A stretch of 64,000 bases of DNA from Synoicihabitans lomoniglobus (GTDB lineage: Bacteria > Verrucomicrobiota > Verrucomicrobiia > Opitutales > Opitutaceae). Both the position numbers and the translations under genes were made by a program. The notes under the pieces were generated by a model. The model did no database searches, was not told the origin of the DNA, and saw only the letters and a program-made list of their open reading frames with translations. The stretch spans positions 5,203,501 to 5,267,500 of the forward strand of contig NZ_CP119075.1 of assembly GCF_029023725.1 (NCBI RefSeq), in the 5' to 3' direction. Below, piece after piece: positions 32,821 to 41,950 of the stretch; position 1 is the first letter of the stretch, and each line of letters opens with the position of its first letter.

Positions 32821-33696
32821 ATGTCTCGTCTTTCTATTTCCAAGACTCCCAAGTGCTACGTTGGTGGTAAGTTCATTCGCTCGGAAAGTGGCCGCACGTT
32901 TCCGCTGGCCGATGCCGCCGGGGAATTCTTCGCGCATATCCCCCAGTGCACGCGCAAAGACGTGCGCAACGCCGTCGAGATCGCCGCCAAGGCGGGGGCG
33001 GGGTGGGCCGATCGCTCCGGCTACAACCGGGGGCAGATCCTTTACCGTCTCGCCGAGATGATGGAGCCGCGTGCCGCCGAGCTCGAAGCCGCGCTCAAAC
33101 TTTCCGGTGCGACCCCGGCGGCCGCCGCGAAGGAAGTCTCGGCGACCATCGACCGCACCGTTCATTTCGCGGGCTGGACCGACAAATACGAACAGCTGCT
33201 CGGCAGCGTGAATCCCGTCGCTTCGCCGCACTTCAACTTCACCGTCACCGAGCCCACCGGCGTGGTGGCGATTGTCGCGCCCGACGAGGCGCCGCTGCTC
33301 GCTTTGATCACCCTCGTCCTGCCTGCCATCGTCTCGGGCAACAGTGTCATCGCCCTCGCTTCCGAGACCGCGCCTTACCCCGCCATCGTGTTGGGCGAGA
33401 TGCTGGCCACCAGCGACCTGCCGGGTGGCGTGGTCAATCTGCTCACGGGCTTGCGGAAAGAGATCATCCCGACCTTCGCCACCCACGCGCACATCCGCGC
33501 CGTCAGTGGGGCGGTCAATGCCGCCGACCGTGAGACCTTGGAGCAAGGCGCGGCCGACAGCGTCAAACGCGTCAAACTGCTCACCGGCAATGCGACCGAT
33601 ATTGATTGGCTTGCTGGTCACGGTCCGACGCCGTCGCTCTACGCCATCCGCGACCTGCTCGAGTTCAAGACCACCTGGCATCCGGTCGGAGCGTAG
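32821..33696 (+). CDS. Short non-catalytic aldehyde dehydrogenase paralog
   Basis: 291 residues, aligning to the first ~60% of an aldehyde dehydrogenase: CYVGGKFIRSESGRTFPL, TVTEPTGVVAIVAPDEAPLLALI, LPGGVVNLLTGL. The catalytic Cys region and the C-terminal dimerisation part are absent, and the frame ends cleanly, so it is a shortened family rather than an accident. Vestigial second ALDH domains of this kind occur in ALDH16-type proteins; here it would be a separate subunit of the upstream enzyme (inference). Confidence 0.8.
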   Translation: MSRLSISKTPKCYVGGKFIRSESGRTFPLADAAGEFFAHIPQCTRKDVRNAVEIAAKAGAGWADRSGYNRGQILYRLAEMMEPRAAELEAALKLSGATPAAAAKEVSATIDRTVHFAGWTDKYEQLLGSVNPVASPHFNFTVTEPTGVVAIVAPDEAPLLALITLVLPAIVSGNSVIALASETAPYPAIVLGEMLATSDLPGGVVNLLTGLRKEIIPTFATHAHIRAVSGAVNAADRETLEQGAADSVKRVKLLTGNATDIDWLAGHGPTPSLYAIRDLLEFKTTWHPVGA

Positions 33697-33740
33697 TTAA
33701 CTTGGTTCGTTAACGCGGGTGATTACGTCCGAGTCACGCT

Positions 33741-33764
33741 CATGGCGGCGACACCGCCGCCATG
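33741..33764. terminator. Perfect hairpin downstream of the deoC-aldehyde dehydrogenase operon
   Basis: CATGGCGGCG-ACAC-CGCCGCCATG, a 10-bp perfect stem with a 4-nt loop, 45 bp after the last operon gene. There is no T-run, so it is either a weak terminator or an RNA-stabilising element; it also lies just upstream of the next gene. Confidence 0.45.
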
Positions 33765-33812
33765 TTCGCGCTTGTCCTTCCCGGGGGGATTGCGTCTGAG
33801 TCGTGGCATCCG

Positions 33813-34322
33813 ATGATCTCACCGAACAAACGCATCTTGATCGTGGACGACAATCCGGCGATTCACGCGGACTTCCGGAAGATATTTGCCGTTACCGCCC
33901 GGGACCCCGCGGTGGATATGATGGAGGCCAAACTTTTCGGGGCGGAGCCCGTGACGCCGACGGCCGTCGATCGGTCGTTTGACCTCGACTCGGCCTATCA
34001 AGGCTCGGAGGCCGTGGATATGGTGCGCGAAGCCCGCGACGCGGGGCGGCCCTATGCGATGGTTTTCATGGATGTGCAGATGCCGCCCGGATGGGACGGG
34101 ATCAAGACGACAGCCAAAATCTGGGAAGTTGACCCGGAATTGCAGATCGTGATCTGCACGGCCTACACGCGGCATTCCTGGACCGAGACGCTGGATAAGC
34201 TCGGCCACGCCGACCAAATTTTGATCCTGAAAAAGCCGTTCGATAACATCGAGGCCCAGCAGATGGCCGTGGCCCTGAGCAAAAAGTGGAATCTGGTGCG
34301 CGAGCTGACCGCGCGCCAATAG
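33813..34322 (+). CDS. Stand-alone response-regulator receiver
   Basis: 169 residues from ATG 33813. Receiver landmarks: LIVDDN with the acidic pair, phospho-Asp in MVFMDVQMPPGWDG, Thr in ICTAYTRHSW and Lys in LKKPFDN. An insertion of about 35 residues between helix 1 and strand 2 (MMEAKLFGAEPVTPTAVD...) is typical of the NPAIHADF subgroup that usually pairs with large hybrid kinases. No kinase is adjacent. Confidence 0.88.
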   Translation: MISPNKRILIVDDNPAIHADFRKIFAVTARDPAVDMMEAKLFGAEPVTPTAVDRSFDLDSAYQGSEAVDMVREARDAGRPYAMVFMDVQMPPGWDGIKTTAKIWEVDPELQIVICTAYTRHSWTETLDKLGHADQILILKKPFDNIEAQQMAVALSKKWNLVRELTARQ

Positions 34323-34374
34323 CGGTTGGCGGCGGTCCGCGGTTCGGCGGTGCCGAGCTCGGTTCTGACGGCAC

Positions 34375-35412
34375 TTAAAGCGCGACCGGAAACGGATTGC
34401 GCTCCGTGAAGTTGCGTTGGTGGAAGTAAGGGTAGGCCAGCGGTGTTGCGCTGGCGGCGTCGAGTTGGGCCACCTGTTCGGCCGTCAGGTTCCAGCCAAC
34501 CGCACCGAGATTTTGGTGCAATTGTTCTTCGGTGCGCGCGCCGATGATCACGGTCGAGACGGACGGACGTTGGAGCAGCCAGTTGAGTGCGACCTGAGGC
34601 ACCGACTTGCCGGTCTCGGCGGCGATTTCGTCGAGCGCGTCGACCACCCGGTAAATGTATTCGTCGTCGATGGGCGGTCCGGCCTTGTTCGACGCTTCGC
34701 CATGCAGGCGGCTGACTTCGGGCAATGGCTGGCCGCGGCGGATCTTGCCTGTGAGGCGGCCCCAACCGAGGGGGCTCCACACGACGGTGCCCACGCCTTG
34801 ATCGAGCGCGAGGGGCATGAGCTCCCATTCGAAGGAGCGGCCGATGAGCGAATAGTAGGCCTGGTGGGCGACGTAGCGGCTCCAGCCCTGTTTCTCGGAT
34901 ACGGCGAGTGACTTCATCAGGTGCCAGCCGGAGAAATTGGACACGCCCAGGTAGCGAATCTTCCCGGCACGCACGAAGTCGTCGAGGGTGGCCAGGGTTT
35001 CCTCGATCGGAGTCTTGGCGTCGAACGCATGGAGTTGAAAGAGGTCGATGTAATCGGTGCCGAGACGTTGGAGTGCGCCGTCGATGGCCTGAGTGAGATG
35101 CCAGCGCGATGAACCGACATCGTTCGCCCCTTCGCCGAAGCGGAAGGTGGCCTTGGTCGAGATCAGGACTTTGTCCCGGCGGCCTGCGATGGCTTGTCCG
35201 AGGATCTCCTCGGCAAGACCGCCCGAGTAGCCATCGGCGGAGTCGAACATGTTGAGTCCGGCATCGAGGCAGATATCGACCATGCGTTTGGCGTGGGCCA
35301 CATCGCTGCCGCCCCAGGCTTTGAACAAATCACCTTTGCCGCCGAAGGTGCCGGTGCCGAGAGTGAGGGCCGGGACTCTGAAGCCCGACCGACCGAGAAA
35401 ACGCTGTTCCAT
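34375..35412 (-). CDS. Aldo/keto reductase
   Basis: 345 residues from ATG 35412 (MEQRFLGRSGFRVPALTLGTGTFGG). Catalytic tetrad regions are visible: Asp/Tyr in NMFDSADGYSGGLAEE, Lys in DKVLISTKATF, His in FQLHAFD. The cofactor-binding end is WLLQRPSVSTVIIGARTEEQL. It belongs to the AKR group acting on sugars or aldehydes; the substrate cannot be told. The longer frame upstream lacks a signal or conservation. Confidence 0.93.
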   Translation of the reverse strand: MEQRFLGRSGFRVPALTLGTGTFGGKGDLFKAWGGSDVAHAKRMVDICLDAGLNMFDSADGYSGGLAEEILGQAIAGRRDKVLISTKATFRFGEGANDVGSSRWHLTQAIDGALQRLGTDYIDLFQLHAFDAKTPIEETLATLDDFVRAGKIRYLGVSNFSGWHLMKSLAVSEKQGWSRYVAHQAYYSLIGRSFEWELMPLALDQGVGTVVWSPLGWGRLTGKIRRGQPLPEVSRLHGEASNKAGPPIDDEYIYRVVDALDEIAAETGKSVPQVALNWLLQRPSVSTVIIGARTEEQLHQNLGAVGWNLTAEQVAQLDAASATPLAYPYFHQRNFTERNPFPVAL

Positions 35413-35580
35413 GATGAGAATGGGTTGAAGAAGGAAGAGGGATCGAGGCGAGTTCGCCCGTCCGATGCAACGCAACGGCAGCCCCTGCGATCTGCAAGCG
35501 GGGGAACGGGTTTTCATTCCGGGCCAGCCACAGTCATCGTCGTTGTGGTCTGGGGCCTGGCCCGGTCGGATGGCGGCAAA

Positions 35581-36321
35581 TCAGAGCGCCGCTTTCGTCA
35601 GCATCCAGATGGCGAGCGCCATCATCATGAGATTCTCGGTGAGCGAGATGAATCCCAGGGGCACGCTGCTGCCGCCGCCCACGCAGGCGCAGTTGAGATC
35701 TCGTTTTTCCACGTAAACCGCCTTGAATACCGACACCGCCCCGATGGTGCTGACAATGAGCGCGGCCGGGGCGACGACCCAGCTCCACAAGCCGGCGATC
35801 ATGGCGACACCCGCGCCCGCCTCGACGAAGGGATAGACGCGCGAGTAGGGCACGTAGCGGCGGGCGACCAAGTCGTATTGCACGAAGCCGGTCGAAAACG
35901 ATTGCAGGTCCTGCAGCTTGAGGATGCCCAGCACGCACATGCTGAAAGCGACAAACAGCTCCAGCACGCGAATGATCGGCAGACTGCCATGGATCGCCCA
36001 GGCCGCCGCCAGCGCCATGAACAACGCCACCGCGAAAACCGCGATCACGGGCTGGTAGGTGTCGCCCTCCTTGGGGTCGGGGGCCAGCCCGAGATGTTCG
36101 CGCAGCTGATCGTAGCCTCCGAGAGGCTTGCCCTCGATGAAGATCTGCGGCGTTTCATCCACGCCATGTTCCCGTTTGTAGGACTCGTTTTTTTCCTGAG
36201 TGGGAATGTGAAGGTCGTCGACCTCGTAGCCGTGTCGCTTGAGCAGGTCCAGGCCCTTCACTCCCCACGGGCAGAGGTGCGTGGGGGTCACCATGCGGTG
36301 TATCGTCGCGTGTTTTTTCAT
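35581..36321 (-). CDS. Glutaredoxin-MauE/DoxX fusion membrane protein
   Basis: 246 residues from ATG 36321. The N-terminal ~75 residues form a glutaredoxin domain, but with a single Cys (LCPWGVKG instead of CPxC) and the TPQIFIEGKPLGGYDQL substrate loop. Four transmembrane helices follow, with the MauE/DoxX pattern and a CAC cluster (LNCACVGGGSSVPLGFISLTEN). Such fusions relate to disulfide or thiol redox in the envelope. The missing second Cys points to a monothiol mechanism. Confidence 0.85.
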   Translation of the reverse strand: MKKHATIHRMVTPTHLCPWGVKGLDLLKRHGYEVDDLHIPTQEKNESYKREHGVDETPQIFIEGKPLGGYDQLREHLGLAPDPKEGDTYQPVIAVFAVALFMALAAAWAIHGSLPIIRVLELFVAFSMCVLGILKLQDLQSFSTGFVQYDLVARRYVPYSRVYPFVEAGAGVAMIAGLWSWVVAPAALIVSTIGAVSVFKAVYVEKRDLNCACVGGGSSVPLGFISLTENLMMMALAIWMLTKAAL

Positions 36322-36503
36322 GGCAGGTTCTCCACGAGAAGTGACCACGATGGGCGCCAACGGTTCGAATTCGCATCGATCCCCGTCTTCGAACTCATGG
36401 ACCGGGCCGATCGTGGTTGGGGTTGAGAGCGTTGGTCTCGAACGGTCTCCGACCGGCTGCGATCGCAGTTGCACCGGTCGCACGGCTGAGTGTCTTTTTA
36501 CTC

Positions 36504-36914
36504 ATGAGTGACGACTGGTGGATCTGGGGGGTGCGAGCGGCGGGGTGTTTTCATTTTGTCACGCTGGCCCTTGCCCATCGAACCCCGATCCCGCGCGGAT
36601 GGGACGAAAACTTGGCGAGGTTGCCCGGAATTCATCGGCGATTTGCCATCGCGCAGAATGCCGCGGTCGGCGGTGTGATCGCGTGGCTCGGTTTGGTGTG
36701 CGTGGGCTTCGCGCCGTTGTTGGTGGGCGGCGAAACGATGGCGCGACTGTGGTGCGCGGCGATCGCGTTATGGTGGGGCGGGCGGCTGGCGTTGCTGCCA
36801 TGGCTGGCCATCAAGCCGGAGCTCACGTCGCCGCTTCTGCGGTGGGGGTTCCGGGCTTTGCGGTTGCAGTGCGGAATCTACGGCGTCGCGTTTGGGTGGC
36901 TGGCAATCCGCTAG
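36504..36914 (+). CDS. Small polytopic membrane protein
   Basis: 136 residues from ATG 36504 with about four hydrophobic segments (WGVRAAGCFHFVTLALA, NAAVGGVIAWLGLVCVGFAPLL, LWCAAIALWWGGRLALLPWLAI, LQCGIYGVAFGWLAI). I recognise no specific family. It is divergent from the glutaredoxin-MauE gene. Confidence 0.65.
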   Translation: MSDDWWIWGVRAAGCFHFVTLALAHRTPIPRGWDENLARLPGIHRRFAIAQNAAVGGVIAWLGLVCVGFAPLLVGGETMARLWCAAIALWWGGRLALLPWLAIKPELTSPLLRWGFRALRLQCGIYGVAFGWLAIR

Positions 36915-36938
36915 CGTCGGGAACCCGCCGACCCGTAG

Positions 36939-37730
36939 TTACGGTTGATAGGTGCTCAACACGAAGGGCGTGGGCGCGGTGAAGACAGACTCCGGCAGCG
37001 TGTCCAACACGGCGACATCGGTGTGACGGTTGTTCCCGCGGTTGTCGGAGAGGAGAATGTTGCCGTGGGATTGCCAGTTGGCCCAGACGCCGAGTGAACG
37101 GGGCTCGTCGACGGCGGCATCGGCCCAGTAGGTCCATTCCGTCACCAGCCGTGGGGATTTGCCCACATAGACATGGTATTTGTTCTGCGGCGTGCGGCCG
37201 ACGCCGGCGAAGGTGAGTTGCAGCACATCGCAAGGCGCCCCGGCGCTGTTGGGTTTCTCGCCGAGATAGGTGAGCGTCACGCCGGAGTCTTTCAATTTGT
37301 AGGGCATGACCAGCCAGTAAGAGTCGTTGATCCAGGCACCCTTGGCCCCGGCCAAGGTCTTCGTGAGTTCGGCGGGGTCCGTGATGGGTTGGCCGGCGCG
37401 CCACGCCTGACCCTGCTCGGTGTCGAGATTCATGAGCACCACGAGGTCCTTGTCTTCGTAGCGCAGTTTACCCGTGAACTTGTCCCAGACGTGCAGCCGT
37501 CCGCCGAAGAAACGCCACGTGATGAAGCGCGTATTGTCCCACGCCTGGCGGCCACCCATGGCGATCATCGTTTCATCGGCCACCGCCATCGCGGCGGCGT
37601 CCGAGCCCGCCGCATTGAAACCCTCGGCCGGAGGATTGGCGTCTTCGGGGGCCGCGCATCCGGACCCGATAATCAAACCGACCAAACCAGCCAAGCCTGC
37701 CCCCACCGCGAGAAGTCGACGATTTAACAT
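36939..37730 (-). CDS. Lipoprotein of unknown function
   Basis: 263 residues with an N-terminal hydrophobic stretch and a lipobox-like site (GLIIGSGCAAPED). The body (AMGGRQAWDNTRFITWRFFGGRLHVWDKFTGKLRYED..., YWLVMPYKLKDSGVTLTYLG, YHVYVGKSPRLVTEWTYW) has the outline of LolA/LolB-like or DUF6503-like half-barrels that bind lipids. It probably sits in the periplasm or on the inner face of the outer membrane. Confidence 0.7.
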   Translation of the reverse strand: MLNRRLLAVGAGLAGLVGLIIGSGCAAPEDANPPAEGFNAAGSDAAAMAVADETMIAMGGRQAWDNTRFITWRFFGGRLHVWDKFTGKLRYEDKDLVVLMNLDTEQGQAWRAGQPITDPAELTKTLAGAKGAWINDSYWLVMPYKLKDSGVTLTYLGEKPNSAGAPCDVLQLTFAGVGRTPQNKYHVYVGKSPRLVTEWTYWADAAVDEPRSLGVWANWQSHGNILLSDNRGNNRHTDVAVLDTLPESVFTAPTPFVLSTYQP

Positions 37731-37830
37731 GAGTCGAGGTTACGAACCGCCGGAGGGAGATGTCGATCCATGGGCGCGTAACTTTCGGCAGACGTAAACC
37801 ACCCGCGCGCAGGGCTGCTGCGACGGGGGT

Positions 37831-38385
37831 TTACTGGGACTGGGCTTGGAGCGCTTGCGCGAGTTGCCGAATTTCGCCGGTGAGAATCATCATGGCCTCG
37901 CCTTCAAAGTCGCGGGTGGAAACGACCGCGAGCTTCTCGATCTCGACGCCGCGCATGTTGAGATGCATGCGCGTGACCACGTGGTCGATATCGCCTTCCT
38001 TTACGTGTCCGATGATGTCCCAGCTGGCGTTGTTCAGAGCCTCGGCTGCCCCGGGTTGCATGGACTGCACCCAAGCGAGAAACAGCTGCATGAATTCCAC
38101 CGGGGAGAGCTCGCGCGGTTGCGTGGAATCCTCCGGTTCGGCGAATTCGGCGAAGAGACCCTCCATTTCCGGGTCTTGCAGGGACAGGTCGATCACGGGC
38201 TGCATCATGGTCTGAAATTTCCGGAGTTCATCCGGATGCATGAGACCGGCGATACTGCCCAAACCTTCGGTTTTCATCTTCTCCAAATAAACGCCGACGG
38301 TTTCCTCCGGCGTGCGGGCGTTGACGAGGGGCACGAGCAGGGCGAGGCCGAGAGCGAGGTGGGTAAGGAAGCGCATGGTCGCCAT
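37831..38385 (-). CDS. Exported helical protein of unknown function
   Basis: 184 residues (in-frame ATGs at 38385 and 38376). A signal peptide (MRFLTHLALGLALLVPLVNA) is followed by a mostly helical domain (PEETVGVYLEKMKTEGLGSIAGLMHPDELRKFQTMM...) and a strand-rich end (IDHVVTRMHLNMRGVEIEKLAVVSTRDFEGEAMMILTGEI). The layout resembles small NTF2-like periplasmic proteins; not assigned. Confidence 0.65.
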   Translation of the reverse strand: MATMRFLTHLALGLALLVPLVNARTPEETVGVYLEKMKTEGLGSIAGLMHPDELRKFQTMMQPVIDLSLQDPEMEGLFAEFAEPEDSTQPRELSPVEFMQLFLAWVQSMQPGAAEALNNASWDIIGHVKEGDIDHVVTRMHLNMRGVEIEKLAVVSTRDFEGEAMMILTGEIRQLAQALQAQSQ

Positions 38386-38433
38386 TCAGACGACGGATGC
38401 CTCCGAGGGCAATCGGCGTTGCGCCCCGCGGGT

Positions 38434-40362
38434 TCAGAGTGTTTTGAAGTCGCCGAGAGTGAGCGGGAAAATCGGTCGGCCCAGGCGCTGCGAGCTGACG
38501 CGCTCCAACTCCAGGGCCACCGTATGGTTGTGGGCCACAAAACGCAGAAACTCCCGGCGGCCAATGCGGAGGCACCGGGTGGGCTCGCTGGCGGTGACCT
38601 GGGCGGTCGTATCGCTGTTTTGCAGCAGTCCGATCTCTCCCAGAAAATCGCGACCGCGCACGGTGCCCACTTGCATGCCACGCTTCGAGATGCGGGCCGA
38701 TCCTTCCAGCACGATGAAGAAGAACTCACTGAAAAACTCGTCCCGCAGGATGATTTCACCGGGGTCATAGTCGACGATCTCCGCGTAGTCGGCGAAGCGC
38801 CGGATCGCTTGAAAATGCCAATGGCGACAGAGCTCCATGCGCGCGAGAAACGGGGTCTTGATCACGAGGCTCACCAACGATTTCGGCGGCAGGTGAGGTA
38901 GGAGCAGTTCCCGGGCGTCAGCCCACTCCAATTGCAGCAGGGTGAGCGGCGTCAGTGCTCGGTAGGAGAATTGTGGATACTTCGGATCCGCCGCCGCGTG
39001 CAGGCCGGCCAGCTCCTCCTCACTCAACTCCTGCATCAACCGGGGCTTGCCGTTCGGTGCGCGCCGATAGACGCCGATCTTGCCCGCCTGAATGAGGGAA
39101 ACATGGCCGGGGTCCTCGTCGAAGTCGGTCAGGGTTTCACCGGGGCGAATCCGCACCGTCCGCAGACGTTTGGCGATGGTCTGCTGCACCGCCACCGGCA
39201 GTTGCCGGAGCAGGGGCGACCGTCGCACGGCTTGCAGGCATTCGCGTCGACTGAAGGTTTCCGGCGTCGCGGCCAGCCAACGACGATACCACAATTCAAA
39301 GGCGACGGCGGCGTTCGACGCTCGTTCCAGCGTGAATACGTAGGACTCCACGAAGGCGTAGATCAGGATCACCGCTGCGACGATGCTGACGAAACCCAGT
39401 CCGACGCTCCAGCCGTGGGTCTCCCAGAATCCGAGCGTGCGCAGGGGCATATCGCTGAGCATTCCCAAGGTGTAGCCCGTCAGCGCGATCCAGCAGACGC
39501 CGTAGAGAATTTCCCACCAAGTGGTCCGGCGACGAAAGCGGGCCTGCAGTGATTGCTCGCGTGCGGACGGACTGCGGTTGGGTTGAAATGTGAAGTGGTG
39601 TTCGGCGTCGCTGAGCCGGTTGCGCGCTCCGATGCGGAGGATGCGATTCACCGGTCCCCCGCCAACGGGCCGCAGTTGCACCAGCAAGCCGACCACGGGA
39701 AACAGGGCCCACGCGGGATGCAGCCAACTCACCAGTCCGGCCGTGGCCGCCGCCACGGCAATCGGCGCTCCGGCCACGCTGCGCTGCACGCCGGCCGCGT
39801 GCATGACGACGTCGCTGCGGCGGACGAAGAATTTGCGATCCAGATAGAGGGTTCCGCCCGCGCCTCGCAGCAGGGCGTTGGCCACAACTTCTCCGAGCCC
39901 GGCGGCCAGGCCCGCGATGGCCAGGCTGAGGCCCGCGTCGAGCCACGTGTCCGGCAGCGCCGGACGCAGCGCCACGGTGGCGCCCCAGCCCAATACCCCC
40001 ATCAAGATGATGAGCACGCGCCAGGTGTGCGCTTTCAGCGCGATCGGCCAGTTCAGGGTCGGTCGGGAGATTGGCTCGTAGTCTTCCGCGACGAGGATGC
40101 GTTCCCGCACCGCTTTGATGATCAGTTCATAAAATTCGCCGAGCGCGGGGCAGACCCGTTCCTGGATGATGGCTCCGAGCACCGGCGGCACCATTCGCGG
40201 TTCGGTGAATCGATTGAGCAGCGACCATTGGTGCGGCGTGATCGCGAGATGCGTGCCTTCGACGGTGTTCTTCACCACCATCACGCCGCCGATGATCCCG
40301 GAGCATTTCAGGGTCGGGGCGAGTTGCCACCGCTGCGCGGTCAGGGCGAGGTTGTCATCCAT
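38434..40362 (-). CDS. Membrane protein with PqqD-like N-terminus and two cyclic-nucleotide-binding-like domains
   Basis: 642 residues. Residues 1-95 look like a PqqD-type winged helix followed by an RVREIL-type linker. Residues ~100-370 hold about seven hydrophobic segments. The C-terminal third has two cNMP-like beta-barrels (about 395-500 and 515-630): FDEDPGHVSLIQAGKIGVYRR, and YDPGEIILRDEFFSEFFFIVLEGSARIS...GRDFLGEIGLL. The membrane part is laid out like M50-type peptide zinc proteases fused to cNMP domains, but no HExxH is present, so it would be catalytically dead. Role unknown. Confidence 0.75.
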   Translation of the reverse strand: MDDNLALTAQRWQLAPTLKCSGIIGGVMVVKNTVEGTHLAITPHQWSLLNRFTEPRMVPPVLGAIIQERVCPALGEFYELIIKAVRERILVAEDYEPISRPTLNWPIALKAHTWRVLIILMGVLGWGATVALRPALPDTWLDAGLSLAIAGLAAGLGEVVANALLRGAGGTLYLDRKFFVRRSDVVMHAAGVQRSVAGAPIAVAAATAGLVSWLHPAWALFPVVGLLVQLRPVGGGPVNRILRIGARNRLSDAEHHFTFQPNRSPSAREQSLQARFRRRTTWWEILYGVCWIALTGYTLGMLSDMPLRTLGFWETHGWSVGLGFVSIVAAVILIYAFVESYVFTLERASNAAVAFELWYRRWLAATPETFSRRECLQAVRRSPLLRQLPVAVQQTIAKRLRTVRIRPGETLTDFDEDPGHVSLIQAGKIGVYRRAPNGKPRLMQELSEEELAGLHAAADPKYPQFSYRALTPLTLLQLEWADARELLLPHLPPKSLVSLVIKTPFLARMELCRHWHFQAIRRFADYAEIVDYDPGEIILRDEFFSEFFFIVLEGSARISKRGMQVGTVRGRDFLGEIGLLQNSDTTAQVTASEPTRCLRIGRREFLRFVAHNHTVALELERVSSQRLGRPIFPLTLGDFKTL

Positions 40363-40381
40363 CGCGGGAAGCTTCCGGAAG

Positions 40382-40798
40382 TTACTCTTCGAGCAGATCA
40401 GCGCGGGCTTCGTCCACCAAAGTGCGCAGCGCCTGCAGGGGAAAAGGCTTGGTCAGGAAGGCGACGTCCCGCAGGTCGTCGGGCCACCAGGAGTCTTCGG
40501 TCAAGTGGCCACTCATCACCGCGATTTTGGTGCGGGGGAGTTGCGCACTGAACCGGCGGGCCAACGTGAGCCCGTCGGTGCCTGGCATCATCACGTCCAG
40601 CAATACCAGTAGCGGCGCGTGGGCGCGGTGCGCGATCTGGTCCATGGCGAGCTGGGCGCTTTGCGCGGTCGCCACTTCCATTCCCATGCCTTCCAAACCA
40701 ATTTCCAGCATGCGGAGCATCGAGGCTTCGTCGTCGACCAGTAACACCCATTCCTGAGGTGAATCAGCATCATCATTTAGGGATATGTGCCTAGTCAT
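40382..40798 (-). CDS. Stand-alone response-regulator receiver
   Basis: 138 residues from ATG 40798. VLLVDDEASMLRML, phospho-Asp in LVLLDVMMPGTDG, Ser in VMSGHLTED and Lys in FLTKPFP. No output domain. It lies 19 bp upstream of the cNMP-domain membrane protein gene on the same strand, so the two are probably one operon. Confidence 0.9.
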   Translation of the reverse strand: MTRHISLNDDADSPQEWVLLVDDEASMLRMLEIGLEGMGMEVATAQSAQLAMDQIAHRAHAPLLVLLDVMMPGTDGLTLARRFSAQLPRTKIAVMSGHLTEDSWWPDDLRDVAFLTKPFPLQALRTLVDEARADLLEE

Positions 40799-41041
40799 AT
40801 GTCGGACACGAAAAGGGATGACCACCGGCCGTCTTTCAACGCTGGAAACTACGAATTAGCCCTAAGCGAATTTCGTTAACCGTGCCGTCGCGCTTCGTTT
40901 GGCGTGCGCCGTCGAAGCGGCATCCAGAAGACGTGCGCGCAGGGAATATGGCCCGGCGTGACCCCTTTGTGACGTCATTTTCGCTTGCTTGATCAGGAGC
41001 TGAAACGAATCGGCCCCGCACCCAAATCAAAACCTCCGATC

Positions 41042-41206
41042 ATGTTCACATCGCAAACTCTCTTCGAATTCGCCGTCATCGCCGGGACCATTTTTGGCGC
41101 CATGACCCTGGTGGCGTGGAGCATTCACCGGAAACAATGTCCACCCGAACTACGTTGGCCCAAACCGCGCCGACAGTGGCTTCAGCGCACGACGGGTCGG
41201 CGTTGA
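41042..41206 (+). CDS. Small single-helix membrane protein
   Basis: 54 residues: a hydrophobic helix (LFEFAVIAGTIFGAMTLVAWSI) followed by a basic, Pro/Trp-rich tail (RKQCPPELRWPKPRRQW). No family known to me. Composition and helix make it plausible; there is no other support. Confidence 0.4.
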   Translation: MFTSQTLFEFAVIAGTIFGAMTLVAWSIHRKQCPPELRWPKPRRQWLQRTTGRR

Positions 41207-41321
41207 GTCCTTCGTATCCGGGGACACCCGGAGCCCTCCGGGCATGGGCGTGCGGTAACGCCTTGCGTGGGACCACTGTCAACCGGCTGCGCCGGAGACC
41301 CGGCGGGGGTCGGATACCCTC

Positions 41322-41356
41322 AAAAACCCCGCTGGCCACGAGATGGCCGAAGCGGG
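41322..41356 (-). terminator. Rho-independent terminator closing the kinase/tail-protein operon
   Basis: On the minus strand: CCCCGCTTCGGCC-loop-GGCCAGCGGGG followed by TTTTTGAGG. It lies about 25 bp beyond the stop of the last tail-protein gene (41381), marking the operon end. Confidence 0.8.
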
Positions 41357-41380
41357 GCGAGAGGGCCGCTGGTGCAACAA

Positions 41381-41824
41381 TCAGTTTTCGTTGGGATTGT
41401 TAATGATGCCGGGATCAATCTCGCCGATCGCCCCGTCGCTCACGCGCTGGACCAGGATGCGCAGCGGGAAGGTTTTGGATTTCGGCCCGTTCTTGGCGTA
41501 GTCGTTGGTCACGACCAGCGTGCTCGACTCATCCGTGCGGGTGACGGCGATTTTCGGGAAAATGGTTCGGCCGGCTTTGACCACGCCTCGCTTGGGCGTG
41601 AACGCGAGGCCGGCCAGAATGTATTTCGAGTCCTCCAGGAAAAATGTGATTTTCACCCGGGGGGTTTGCTCCGCGGCGCTGATCGTCAGCACGCCCGTGG
41701 TGCAGTCGAAACTGAAATCGCGAGGTGGCCTGGCTTTGGCCAGTCCGAGGCTGGCCGTCGAAAGATGGGGTAGCTTTTTGAAAACCACCTTGGACAAGAT
41801 GAGGGTGGCGTGGGGGATGCGCAT
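41381..41824 (-). CDS. Small beta-rich protein with C-terminal IDPGIINNPNEN tail (paralog 1)
   Basis: 147 residues without signal peptide or membrane segment. A predicted all-beta body (RIPHATLILSKVVFKKL, RDFSFDCTTGVLTIS, VKITFFLEDSKYILAGLAF, KIAVTRTDESSTLVVTNDY) ends in FPLRILVQRVSDGAIGEIDPGIINNPNEN read in two parts: a strand, then the tail. About half of the residues match the next gene. Last gene of the operon sigma/kinase/three tail proteins. I cannot assign a family; the identical tail suggests a recognition or docking signal (inference). Confidence 0.8.
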   Translation of the reverse strand: MRIPHATLILSKVVFKKLPHLSTASLGLAKARPPRDFSFDCTTGVLTISAAEQTPRVKITFFLEDSKYILAGLAFTPKRGVVKAGRTIFPKIAVTRTDESSTLVVTNDYAKNGPKSKTFPLRILVQRVSDGAIGEIDPGIINNPNEN

Positions 41825-41950
41825 GATGGGCGGGGGACGATGGTTTGCGGGCGGGGAAGGTTGCGGGTGCGGATTCGGAGGGGGGGCGGTGACCAGTCGG
41901 GGCAGCGAGCGCCGACGCGTTCGCGGGCATGGTCAACCTGCCAGAAACGG

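Noticed and set aside
34321-34374. Inverted repeat GTGCCG...CGGCAC as a terminator between the receiver and aldo/keto reductase genes
   Set aside because: Short stem, large loop and no T-run; too weak to call.
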